From Epiperipatus broadwayi (lineage: Eukaryota > Onychophora > Udeonychophora > Euonychophora > Peripatidae), in the NCBI GenBank assembly GCA_028023455.1, contig JAQFVV010000001.1, positions 22,277,401 through 22,341,400 on the forward strand: a stretch of DNA of 64,000 nucleotides, read 5' to 3'. The notes beneath the pieces are model-generated. The model saw only the letters and a list, made by a program, of their open reading frames with translations, did no database searches and was not told the origin of the DNA. Shown here one piece after another: positions 36,813-47,720 of the stretch. The stretch's first letter is position 1. Each line of letters opens with the position of its first letter. The position numbers were made by a program, and so were the translations under genes.

Positions 36813-38690
36813 TGTAACGGGCACATACGACATCACATTATTTTTTTATTAGTAAACATGAAAAAAATAAAAGTTCGCAAATAAAAATTCTATACTAAAC
36901 TCATATATATATAAAATCGCACAGATGAAAAAAATTATTAAAAAAAGAAATTTTATTAAAAAATAGAAAAAGTATTTTAAAAGCAAAAACTTAAAAAGAT
37001 TTAAAGATAAAAGTATATCTAAGTTTGTACAAAACAAATTAATTAATGTTATTGAAAAAATGGAAATGATTATTTTAATTAGTCCAAGTGAACTAGCCCT
37101 TGGGCATTTAAATGTATAAGCAATGGTCAGATAGGAAAACAATAGAAACTAATGGCCAATGAAAGAGATCCATCGGGAATCGGACCTCAACGGAAGGATC
37201 ATCATCATCAATGACGTAATGTCCATTGGATCCTAAAGTTACATATAAAAGAAAAAATTTGATAATAAAATTTTTAGTGAATGAAGAAAATTTAAGAGAA
37301 GACTGAGATGTGTTAAGTCGGAGAGTCGGAGGTGAAGGGATTGAAAGAAGCACTTTCAATTCCTTCAGTTGTTATAAAAAAAAGGAAAATGAAACATCGC
37401 TTTTCCTATATTGAGGACCACAGGATCATCGAGGGATTTTAACGCTGGATTCCAAGCGGCAAGCAATGGATAACTAATGAACATTTCTAAAAACGTAAGC
37501 ACGTTATGATCTTAAATGAATATTAATTTGAAAACACTAAGAACTTTAAAATATAAATTTTCCCAGTATTTAAAAAAAAATAGAAATAGAATCCTATCTG
37601 ATCAAACTAAATTCCTTATTAATTTTTTTTATTGATGTATTTCTTTTTTTTTTTCATCATTTCCATTTATTTATTTATTTTTGTGGTTCTTTTAAGTTTT
37701 ATTTATGATTTTTGTTTTTCGCTAATTTAATATTATATAAATGTTAAACTTAAGTCAGGCATGAATGGCTATATAGATTTGTAAAGTGTTATTAGGGGAG
37801 GGTAATCTTAGGTTATTCGTTTCGTAGTTGAATTAGGTCAATGGATTGGATATATTGGTGTAATTAGTAGATGTAGTACGAGATTCGCTATGGACAGAAT
37901 CACTTTATACGCCGCACACTTTTTGCCTATGGAATGCGATCGTAAGTCGGCAAAATGACTGCAGTCCTTTTCTATGGAGTTTTTTTTATTGCTCTTCTTG
38001 TCAGATAGATGTAGTATTCCTATCTGACGAGAGGCAATTTCTTCTCTTAACCTTTTGTGCTGCCATATTTGTGTTACATTGAATACATCGATATATCAGA
38101 TGGATTGACGTTGGTTTGATTGCGAACTTTTGGCCTAAGGTTAAATAAGGATAGAATATTTTCTTTTCAAATGCAAATCTATGTAGTCTATTCATACTCG
38201 ACACTCTAACTAAAAATGCATTAAATTTAAGTTGGGTATGGACGTTGCATGGATTCGTTATCAGTTACTTATGTTTGTGGTTTTCATATTCGATTGGAAT
38301 ATATAGGTCATCGATGTCAATGCGGCATCTTATGATGAATGCTATTGGGTTTCTTATATTCCCTCTGCAATTGACGTTATCAATGACTTTGTATTTTGAT
38401 CGGTAATGTTTAATTTGAAATGTTTTTAACCACATAATCTATCTAACCGATCTATACTCAACATTATAAAAGAAACTTTTATAAACCCATCTGTGCGAAC
38501 TTATAATCTCTGCTATTCCACTGAGCTAGTGACAATGGGCTAAAGACCGGATATCAAAATATAAAAAAAAAAAAATTTTTTTTTTTTGACTTGCATATCT
38601 GCCTACTTTATAAATTTTCTAGGTTCAAATGCTTAGTGGTGCCCTGTAGTGTAGATACATTTAAGTCTCCCTATTCTCCGGATCATTACA
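36813..38690. mobile_element. Solo LTR (~1.88 kb), TG...CA ends, ATAT duplication
   Basis: The sequence TGTAACGGGCAC...GGATCATTACA interrupts the PLE family 3 endonuclease; joining the flanks restores the order of PLE residues (AQHIY to AKT.SKVKSIF). The flanks atat (36809-36812) and atat (38691-38694) fit a 4-5 bp target duplication, though they lie in a TA-rich run. TGTAAC/GTTACA-type ends are common in Gypsy-group LTRs. A TATAAAAGAAAA box lies near 37246. No gag or pol, so an LTR left after recombination. Family assignment is inferred. Confidence 0.75.
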
Positions 38691-39062
38691 ATATATATAT
38701 ATGCTAAAACACACTCTAAGGTTAAATCTATATTTTGGAACATGAAATTAAATTTGGACATAATTTTGTTCCTATTAATATTGACGTTGTTTGTGCTGAA
38801 TATAATGATCAAAAAAAGAAAATATAAAAAGGCATGGTTTACAGCAAATAATATTAACATAATAAACAAGAAAGACTTGGGCATTGCATTATATCATAAA
38901 TGGCTTATTTAATTTTAATGTATATATTTATTTTTATTTGTATATTTTATTACAGTTCTTTGATTATGATCGATCTGGTCGAAAGCAGTGTTTAGATATT
39001 ATTTTCATGAAAATTTTCCTGAATAGTTTTCCATTACTATTATTATTACATTCAAATTAAGA
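38691..39062 (+). pseudogene. PLE family 3 endonuclease C-terminus and 3' UTR, after the LTR
   Basis: Continues the copy broken at 36812: KVKSIF, then FLLILTLFVLN in a shifted frame matching the FDLINIDVVCTEYK end of the minus copy. The 3' end is shared with 31390-31440 of the minus arm ('gaaaattttcctgaatagt'). Confidence 0.75.
38955..38997 (+). ncRNA. Hammerhead-like fold in PLE family 3 3' UTR (plus copy)
   Basis: TTATGATCGATCTGGTCGAA, then AGCAGTGTTTAG. Stem II is weaker than in the minus copy. Non-canonical 5' core. Confidence 0.4.
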
Positions 39063-41590
39063 AAAAAAATACTTCAACCTACTTTTATATATGAATAGGT
39101 AAAGCTGAAGTGATTAGATCTAAGAGTGTGAAGCTATTCAATACTTCACTAATTAAATCCACAATTCTTATTATACATTAGTACTCGCGAAATCTTACGA
39201 TTTACAACGAGTTAATGGAAAGATCTTATAGAAAGAAATCTATTACGATAATTTAAAGTTGTAATTATAAATTTTCTTCATAGCGAAAGCTTGTGACTAA
39301 GACCTGTAGAGGTCCCTACCATTGAATTTTTAAGAGGCTTATTCCTAAAGGTTACTGCCTTAATAAATATTACTTAATATAAGAATGTGCGTTTAATAAA
39401 ATTTATAATTATAAATTAGATTATATTTTGTCAGTCCTATTTTATAGCTAATACAATTTGCTATGGGGGGAAGGATTGATTCTGGAAATATACTTGATTT
39501 ATTTCAATTGTGAATTGAAGTGGAAAGTTTAATTTTAAAACATTATTTGGTGAAAGCTCCTGCAAATGCCCAGTACATTTTTGTAAGAAATTAACTAGTA
39601 AATCTTTTGTGAAATGGAAATTGAGAAACATTGTATCTGTTACAATTAAATCTATTGGATTTTTGATCTTAATTACAAACTGCAGACGTTGAGCTAGAAT
39701 ATTAGATTTGTTGATAAAAATAAAAATATGAAGATAGAATTTTTTAGGATGGATATGAAAAGAATTGTTTTGCTATTTTAAATAAATGTATTGAATATGG
39801 TTAGGATATGAACAAGTTAATTGGACAAAGATTATGATAGCTGTAAAAATATGACAAGACAAGAAACTGATGTTCAAACCTAGATAAAAAAATTATATTC
39901 AAAAGCTACTTATATATCTCATATTTTTCACAAATTAAACCTAATTATGAATGACTTAAATATTATACCAGAAATTTTTTTTTAGAAAATATCCTAAATG
40001 AAAATCTATCATGTCAACAATTTTTTTACTTTCAGAAAACTAGGTGAACTTTGATATATCAAAATAATTTTTAATTCATTTTTACTAGATTAGAAGAAAT
40101 GTTTATGAACTGAACAGCATCAAGAAACATTGCTTAGTAACATCATGTAGCAGTTGTGTCTTATTATTTATTTAAATATATACTACCAAAATATTCTGCT
40201 ATTTTTGAAACAATAATCCAAGTATTAAAACCATAGATATAGATTTTTTAGTCACTCATCAACATATTGAGGATTTAAAATGTTTGCATTTCATATAAAA
40301 AAAAACAAAAGAAAAATTTAAAAACTTTTTATTAAATATAATTGGAAAATTAATTATAAAAATAGAAATATCCGGTTGTTGATCTGACAGAAATAGAGAT
40401 GCAGTTACCTTGGAATTATACTTGAAGATTATTATTGGCAATGATTATTTATCCCATATTTATATTCTTTAATTTCACCTTTAAAATGAATTTTTTCCTC
40501 AATTAATGAAATAGTATTTTTAATATTTTAGTTTCATTCACAGAATGTTTTAAAAGTAGATAAAATTGCAAAACAATAAGCAAAAAATATAATTTTCAAT
40601 GTTTAGAAATGTGGCAACAATATAATATAAAAAATAGGTAATTTTTTTTTCAACTGCTATTTCTCAAACTTTATCAAAAGTTTTGGGACATTATGACTTA
40701 TTATGATCTGTACCATTGAAAAAAATCTTTATGGTTAAGTTCTACTGTATTATGCATAGGGAAAAACTAGAAAAAGAAGACTATAAAGAAATTTATTGAA
40801 AATGTCATCATTACATTTGCAAATAATAGACAGAGAAATCAATTCTTATGTGATATGCAATTCTTGTTTTTTTTTTAACATTGTAAATTTATATACATTA
40901 TATATGTGTGTTGGTATTAATGCAATACTGTATTCTATAATCTACTTGTGGAAAAAATAATAATAATTAAATAAAAATTTATTAATGTAATTGTTTGTTT
41001 CTAAGTTTTGTTTGCCTCTATCTCCTGGAAAATTTTCTTCAGATACCCTACAGATGGATGTATATGTTAAAATGTTTATTTATATCTATAAGTGTGCTGA
41101 AATGTTTTTATTTATGTAATTTTTTTTAATAATTCTGTAAAGGATCATAAATAAAAGATGAATATTATTTGCTATCATGCTATCTATTAGAATCTCTTGG
41201 AACAAAATATAGTGGATATGCAGGTTCTACTGTACATGAGCTAAAATAAAAGTTATTTACCTAATTTTTATTTAATAACTTATAATAATAGAATTGCTAA
41301 ATCATTTAGGAAAAAATGCCCCATCATAAATATAAATATTTCACAAAAAAAAAAAAAATTAGAATAAATATAATAATATACTACTGCAAAAATAGATTCA
41401 AAAATATACACTGTAAATAATATTAGATTTATTAATCTAATTTATAATTAATTTGATGGCATTTTCATAATTAATGTACAATAGAACTATTTATGTAAGC
41501 AGTTTATGTATTATATCAGATAAAATGTTAACATCAATTAAATTGTTGTTTCAATTTCATTTTTTTATATGTATTATTTTAATTTAATGA
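39063..41590. other. AT-rich DNA without a recognisable feature
   Basis: No transposon motif or exon identified. The open frame 40259-40441 on the minus strand is low-complexity. A patch near 39290-39360 is less AT-rich but not recognised. Confidence 0.45.
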
Positions 41591-41591
41591 T

Positions 41592-41711
41592 AAGTATAGG
41601 GGATTTGAACTCAGATTTTCAAGCACCCTCCATCTATCCACACTATCTCTTACAACTGATACACATGACCACCCACATGTTGAAAATCTGAGTTCAAATT
41701 CCCTATACTTA
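41592..41711 (-). repeat. tRNA-derived SINE-like repeat forming an inverted pair
   Basis: Minus strand carries an A-box-like TATCAGTTGTAAGAG (41662-41648) and a B-box-like GAGTTCAAATCCCC (41612-41599), spaced as in a tRNA with a long variable arm. A second B-box segment in the opposite direction (41680-41711) makes 30-bp inverted arms. A related copy lies at 63691-63785. Confidence 0.6.
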
Positions 41712-42378
41712 CAATTAAGCTCCAGGTTTGTGAAGAGTGCCTGGTTTTCAAATATTTAATTTAATGAGTATAATTTTTCAATATAACTTTTACATGCAGT
41801 AAAAGGTTTAAAATTGCCATTAAAAATATATAACTTTGAATTGTATTCTGTTTATTAGTTAATAGAGTCAATGGCTTATTTTAAATCCATGGTAATAGTG
41901 GTTAAATTTTTTATTGTAGAAAATATTTGCTTATTTTTTATGAGATTTTTGATTTACAATGAATTTTGAAAAAAAGATTTCCATTGTTAATCAAAATAAA
42001 GATGTATAATTATGTACATGGTGATTTTTTTAGAAAGTTTTTCTCTGGAAAAGACTTAACTAATGAAATATAAAGGTTTCAGTATATATTAAATTTGTCT
42101 ATACAAATAAATTTAGCATGTTGTAATGCTAAGATATAGATTATGTTAATAAATATATTTATTTACATGGAATGTGGAAAGGGACTAGTTTTTGGAGTTG
42201 TGCTAACTACTGTTGAAAGATTTAGTTAAAAAAAAGAGATTACTGTATTTATTTATTGATCTTAGGATTTGATAAAAGTAAATTGATTATTTTTATAGAT
42301 GTATTATATTGAAATAATAAAAATGTAGATTAAGGAAAAACTTCTAGAATGTTATATATGAAAATTTATTGAACAATA
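41712..42378. other. AT-rich spacer before RTE copy 2
   Basis: No feature recognised. Confidence 0.4.
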
Positions 42379-42699
42379 GAAAGGAGTTTTGCTATTAACT
42401 GAAAGGAGACCCTTTGATTTCTCTTGGAGGCCTTAAAGGAACCGAGCAGGGCAAATTCCTAATGTCCACTCCATACGTTCTTGTCGTTTCAGCTGTTATT
42501 ACTATGTGATTATTCATATAGTATACGAACATGGATGGGCTGCTCACCAACACGCATTAGCCAGCGTGGTGAGTTTATTGGCTTTTTACCTCTTGAGTTT
42601 AAGATCAAGAAACACCATGGTCTTTCTTCTCAGTGCCTGATAAGGCAGAATGAATGTTTGTGTCAATGATAAATATTTCCCCAATACATATATACAATT

Positions 42700-43935
42700 A
42701 TGACAGACAAAAATAAAGCATGGCCCTTATTCCCAGGAGGCTGTAAAGTCACCAACCAAGGCAGCGGTTGGTGGCCGAAGGTGGAGGGTGCTAAGAATCC
42801 CCTGATTACGGACCCAGGCTGCCATTTGATGACGACTTTTTATTTAGGTACTTACAACTGCAGATCACTTTCAAGTGAAGGAAGATTGCAAGAATTAGAA
42901 GAAGAACTCTCTTATATTAAATGGGACATTATTGGACTTTGTGAAGTTAGAAGAAAAGGTGAAGAGACAATTGATTTAAAAAGTGGACATATACTCTATT
43001 ATAAAGGCACAAATATTGGAAATACAAGTGGAGTAGGATTCATTATAAATAAAAAGTGGAAGAACAATATTGTGGAGATTGATGGTGTATCGGACAGAGT
43101 GGCAAGATTAGTTATACAACTTAATAGCAGATACCAAATGCAGATAATTCAGGTTTATGCCCCAACAAGTTCTCATAGTGATGAAGTAGTAGAAGATTTT
43201 TATATGGATGTACAAAAGGCTTTTGATCAGAGTAAACACCATTTTAAAATTGTTGTGGGAGACTTTAATGCTAGAATTGGTAAAAAAATGAAAGATGAAA
43301 GTGCTGTGGGTAATTTTGGTTATGGTAATAGAAATGAGAAAGGACATAGACTTGTGGAGTTTGCAGAAAAAGAAAAACTTTATATTATGAATTCTTTTTT
43401 TGAGAAAAATGTTAAAAGGAAATGGACATGGAAGCATCCAAATGAAGGTACAGCAGAATTGGATTATATTTTGACTAACAGGAAATACATATTTCAAGAT
43501 TGTAATGTTCTTAATAAATTTAACACAGGAAGTGATCATCGATTAGTAAGGTGTAAGATACGTGTTAATGTAAAACTAGAGAGACAAAAATTATTAAGAA
43601 AAACAATATTTACAGTTGATATTCCTAATCTTCAGAAACATTCTAATGAATTTAAATTAGAACTTACAAATCGGTTTCAAGTATTAGTAGATTTTGAACA
43701 TGATTCAGATTTGAATGAAATTAATATGAAAATAACTGATACACTTTTGAAAACTGCAACAAAGATAGCTGGTAGAAAGAAACAGCAATTGACCAATAAA
43801 ATTTCTACTGAGACTAGAGAATTTATGAAGAAAAGAAGGAATATGAAGATATACAAAAATGATGCATTAAAAAGAATTGAATATCTCGAATTTTGTAAAA
43901 TGGTGCGGAAAAGAGTTGAAAATGATATGATATAA
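42700..43935 (+). CDS. RTE endonuclease domain and linker
   Basis: A 411-residue open frame. The apurinic-type endonuclease nicks target DNA for target-primed reverse transcription. Visible catalytic motifs in order: LGTYNCRSL (Asn), IIGLCEVRRKG (Glu), IIQVYAPTS, VVGDFNARIGK (Asp, Asn), ELDYILTNR, and GSDHRLVRC (Asp-His near the end). The start chosen is the first ATG of the frame, shared with copy 1 (MTVKNK). The frame ends at a stop created by a short insertion in 'gatatgatataag'; copy 1 lacks it and continues. Proteins of this type are often annotated as craniofacial development protein 2-like, which is an annotation artefact. Confidence 0.9.
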   Translation: MTDKNKAWPLFPGGCKVTNQGSGWWPKVEGAKNPLITDPGCHLMTTFYLGTYNCRSLSSEGRLQELEEELSYIKWDIIGLCEVRRKGEETIDLKSGHILYYKGTNIGNTSGVGFIINKKWKNNIVEIDGVSDRVARLVIQLNSRYQMQIIQVYAPTSSHSDEVVEDFYMDVQKAFDQSKHHFKIVVGDFNARIGKKMKDESAVGNFGYGNRNEKGHRLVEFAEKEKLYIMNSFFEKNVKRKWTWKHPNEGTAELDYILTNRKYIFQDCNVLNKFNTGSDHRLVRCKIRVNVKLERQKLLRKTIFTVDIPNLQKHSNEFKLELTNRFQVLVDFEHDSDLNEINMKITDTLLKTATKIAGRKKQQLTNKISTETREFMKKRRNMKIYKNDALKRIEYLEFCKMVRKRVENDMI

Positions 43936-44699
43936 GAAAGTATAACTGTGAACTAGCAAGGAAAGCTGTAGAAGAAAATAAAAGTCTTAAGAATGTAAAA
44001 CAACATTTTGGTATTGGTAGGAAATTTATATCTGCAATAAGAAAAAAAGATGGAATTAGTACTAAAAGGAGAGATGACATCATGAAATTGGTAGAAGATT
44101 TTTATCAAGAATTATATAGTAATAAAGAACAAGTACCTCCTATATCTATTACATCTTCCAAATTGTCCAGAATTTTAAATGAAGAAGTGAGACATGCAAT
44201 TAAATGTATGAAGAAAGGAAAGGCTCCAGGTAATGATGGAATTATAATTGATATATTAAAAGAAGCAGGTGAAGAAATAGAAAATTTTTTAGCAAAGTTA
44301 TATACCAAATGTCTAAATGATAAAGATGTACCGGATGATTGGAAGAATGCAGTAATAATATTAATATTTAAAAAAGGTGATAAAGAAGATATTAGAAATT
44401 ACAGACCTATCAGCCTTTTATCAGTTTTATATAAAATTTTTACCAAGATAATTACTACTCGTCTACAGAGAACATTGGATTTCCACCAACCAAGAGAACA
44501 AGCTGGATTTAAAAGTTGTTTTAATACAGTAGATCATATCCAGGTATTGAGAGAAGTTATAGAAAGGACAAATGAATATGAGTTACCATTATGCTTAGGA
44601 TTTGTAGATTATGAAAAGGCATTTGATTCTATAAACATTTCTTCAGTGATTAAAGCATTAGATCATCAAGGTATAGATCAGGATATTGTCATATTTTAA
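43936..44699 (+). pseudogene. RTE reverse transcriptase, N-terminal half (shifted frame)
   Basis: Continues the protein after the frame break. [30 protein letters not shown] (RT motif 1-2), and GFVDYEKAFDSI (motif A with catalytic Asp) are present. The open part is 44082-44699. A missing C in 'gatcaggatattg' (copy 1 has 'gatccagg') shifts the frame and gives the stop at 44697. Confidence 0.88.
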
Positions 44700-45642
44700 A
44701 GAATATTTATAAAAATGCAACAGCAACAATTAGATTACATAATGACACTGGAAAGTCAACATTGAGAAAGATGTAAGACAAGGTGACTCCATATCTCCAA
44801 AACTTTTTACAGCAGTGCTGCATGAAGTATTTTGTGGATTAAAATGGGAAACTAAAGGAGTGAAAGTAAATGGTGATTATTTAAGTCATTTAGATTTCGC
44901 AGATGATGTAGTTGTTTTTGCAAATAATGCTTCAGATCTGCAGGAAATGTTGCAGGAATTATCAGGTGAAAGTAAGAAAGTAGGACTAAAGATAAATGTT
45001 AAAAAGACTAAAGTAATGTTTAATCGATTTGCTCAAAATATGAAAATAAAGATTGATTATGATGAATTAGAAGAAGTTAACAGTTACAAATACCTTGGTC
45101 AGATTATTAATACAGATGGAAACATAATGGAGGAAATTAATCATAGAATTAAACTTGGTTGGAGTGCTTTTGGTAGAAATAACTTGATACTAAAAGGAAA
45201 TATGCCTATGTGTTTGAAAAGGAAGATTTTTATTCTTACTTATGGATCTGAGACTTGGACACTTAATAGAAAAGCAATTCAGAGACTTCAGACCACTCAA
45301 AGAAGTATGGAGAGATGTATGTTGGGAGTAACAAGAAGAGATCGTAAACGCAATGTATGGGTAAGAGAACAAACAGGTGTTACTGACCTCATTGAAAAAA
45401 TTAAAAGATTGAAGTGGAGTTGGGCTGGTCATATTGTTAGAAGAGATGATAATAGATGGACAATTGAAATTTTAAACTGGATTCCAAGAGATTGTAAAAG
45501 ACCCAGAAAGAGACCACATGTGAGATGGATGGATGAAATAAGAAAGTGTGCAGGGGTGATGTGGAGAAGAGAAGCTAAAGATCAGAGAAGATGGATTAAA
45601 CTTGGAGAGACTTTCATCCTGCAGTGGATTGATAATGGTTGA
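44700..45642 (+). pseudogene. RTE reverse transcriptase, C-terminal half
   Basis: Open from 44815 for 275 residues. DVRQGDSISPKLF (motif B) lies just upstream in a frame lost to a 1-base deletion. LDFADDVVVFAN carries the catalytic FADD (44896-44907). VNSYKYLGQIINTDG, TYGSETWTLNRKAIQ, AGHIVRRDDNRW and RPHVRWMDEIRK are standard RTE C-terminal motifs. A short deletion before LTYGSETW removes about six residues present in copy 1 (KYVLPV). Ends at a stop just before the TGATGA tail. Confidence 0.9.
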
Positions 45643-45657
45643 TAATGATGATGATGA

Positions 45658-47084
45658 GATAAAAATAGAGATATACCTGAAGGTTTGTGATGTTGGTATA
45701 TTATTAGATATGATATGTTGGATTATTTCCATCATCTATGAGTGAATGTAGAAAATTTTAAACTTTATTTAAACTTTTCCAAATATAAACATATACACAA
45801 ATAAATAAATATAAATATATACACAAATAAACAACACAAGTTAGTAGTTACTTCTTCAGATGTTGCTGATCTGATATGCACAATAACAATATTCGCATAG
45901 AAGTTAAAATCACATCTTTAGATATAGTTGTTTATAGATAGTTGTTTATTTTAGTTGCATTTGTTGTATGACACAGTGAGTGAATATTTTTACATAATTA
46001 TCATTGGGTAGAGTAAAATTAACTGCATTAGGTTTGCTATGGAAATATTTTCATTCCAAGCAGTAAAAATAAATTAACAATACAGTGTATGAACTAGATT
46101 AATAAAATTATATGAAGCTTGAAATGAAAATATATGTGAGTTTGATGATGGATGACAAATCTAAGGTTAATAGAAATAAATCATGCCCTTATTATGTTTA
46201 TAAAAGAATTTGAAAAGTTTTATTTCTTAAAAAACAAACAAGCTATTAACCGCTTCCACCTCAATTTTAGAATTTTAATAATTAACAAAAGATTTTTTTT
46301 ATTTTATTCATAAGTGAATTAAAAGAAAATACAAAGAACAAACATGTTTTATAATGGGAAGGATTACCTTTTATATACAAAAATGAAAAAGTCTTATAAT
46401 TCATATCTAATATGATAATCTGTAAGTTATAAAATGAGTAATAGTAAACGTCTTTATGAAAAAAAAAATATTATTAATTTTTATTTCATTAGTTTCCTAA
46501 ATCAGAATTATCCATACAAAAGCAGAATTTGCCTATCCAGCTGAAGCACTTCAGGGTCCGGGGAATGGGAATCATTGGACTTCTGATGACTTCACCGTGG
46601 TTGGGCCATGTTGACCAATATACCAATAGACATGTAACTAGATTATATTAATATTTCCATGTAAAGATTTGTCACTGCATGTAAACCTTTTTGTAAACTT
46701 AGGGAATAATTGATTTAACTTTGAAAATTGGATAATATTGTAATCTGTAACTGGGAATGAGGCCCAAAATTGTTTTGTAATCTTAAATATAAAGCAGAAC
46801 CATTAGTAATATATAGACAATCAAATGGCTAATTAGCAGTCTTTTACAAAAAAGCTGACACCATTGAGATTCATTACTTAACATTATGGAACAGTGTTTT
46901 GGTAAGCATTTCAATAGGAAATGAAATTATTAAGAACATATGTAATTAAGATTTTATAAAACCAAGAGAATATTATATGATCCTAGTTTATATAATACTT
47001 TTCAATAGCAAATTTTATGGAAATTTATTCTTCTTACCGTAGTTCTGCTATTTAGTGTAATTTTGGTAACCTGTAGAAGCCAGA
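45658..47084. other. AT-rich DNA without a recognisable feature
   Basis: No exon or transposon motif found. A less AT-rich stretch at about 46540-46620 ('cttcagggtccggggaatg') is unrecognised. Confidence 0.45.
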
Positions 47085-47114
47085 TGGTAATACTTAATAA
47101 GTCCCTATTCTTTC

Positions 47115-47170
47115 TATATTACAGACTAGTTTCTGGCTTATGATTTTCATCATTGAGAATCTTTGATTGT
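47115..47170 (-). ncRNA. Hammerhead ribozyme copy C1 (degenerate)
   Basis: Minus strand: AATGATGA for CTGATGA, then GCCAGAAACTAGTCTG. Stem III and the cleavage site survive; the 5' core does not. Confidence 0.55.
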
Positions 47171-47568
47171 AGAACTAGAGCAACAGATTGTTTTGGACCT
47201 AGTGCATCCTTCCTCCAGCAGTTATCTTTTACTTCATTTTTTACTATCAAATTACTGGTATCAATTTCAAAAACATCTTAAAATTTTGAATCTAAACCGA
47301 GGTGTTTGCATTGTTGTATAGGTTTGATAAATTTTGATATTTTTTAATAGGCACCTATATCCTTTGGTTAAGATTTTTATAAACACCAACAGAACATCTT
47401 ATGGCCATAGCTTCCTCAATGCTTTTCAGTACCTGTTCTACAGAAAATAGATGGTAGTATTTTTGAATTTCAGGCTGATATCTTAATAACAAAAAAAAAA
47501 AAGAAGAAAAGAAGACTGTTGGAGGAAAGATGCAGTAGATCCAAAAAAAATCACAGGTGCACTAAGTT

Positions 47569-47635
47569 CAGATCCAAAGTTTCTCGCTAATAAAAATCAT
47601 AAGCTAGAAACTAGTCTGAGGCATATAAATAGAAT
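47569..47635 (+). ncRNA. Hammerhead ribozyme copy C2 (degenerate)
   Basis: GCTAATAAAAATCATAAGCT, then AGAAACTAGTCTG. GAAAC-ACTAGT-C is intact but CTGATGA has become CTAATAA. Confidence 0.55.
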
Positions 47636-47720
47636 ACCAATGGATAGGGATTTATTAACTATAGTCGGGCTTCTTTTGATTACTCAATCTTACACTAAGT
47701 GATAGAACTGGAGTAGGGAA

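Larger units (their letters stand above)
42379..45657 (+). mobile_element. RTE-type LINE, copy 2 (near full length, best preserved)
   Basis: Shares its 5' start ('gaaaggagttttgctatt') and ~320-bp 5' region with copies 1 and 3, and ends in (TGATGA)n at 45640-45657. About 3.28 kb. The encoded ORF is broken by only a few indels, making this the reference copy of the family in the window. Confidence 0.92.
47085..47720. mobile_element. Hammerhead retrozyme-like repeat, cluster C (oldest)
   Basis: Minus arm on the left (ribozyme 47115-47170, 'cctccagcagttatcttt'), plus arm on the right (ribozyme 47569-47635, 'ggatagggattta'). Strongly diverged from clusters A and D; the centre, around 47340-47470, is no longer clearly alignable. 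Confidence 0.65.

Noticed and set aside
36849-37359. Minus-strand open frames in the solo LTR
   Set aside because: Low-complexity or unsupported peptides with no gag or pol motif; the region is LTR by its ends and by the PLE it interrupts.
38480-38540. tRNA-like A box (TAGCTCAGTGG on the minus strand) with a B-box-like AAGTTCGCAC
   Set aside because: The boxes are too close together, no acceptor stem pairs, and the site lies inside the solo LTR. Not called a tRNA or SINE.
43108-43539. 143-codon minus-strand frame
   Set aside because: Antisense shadow of the RTE copy 2 endonuclease.
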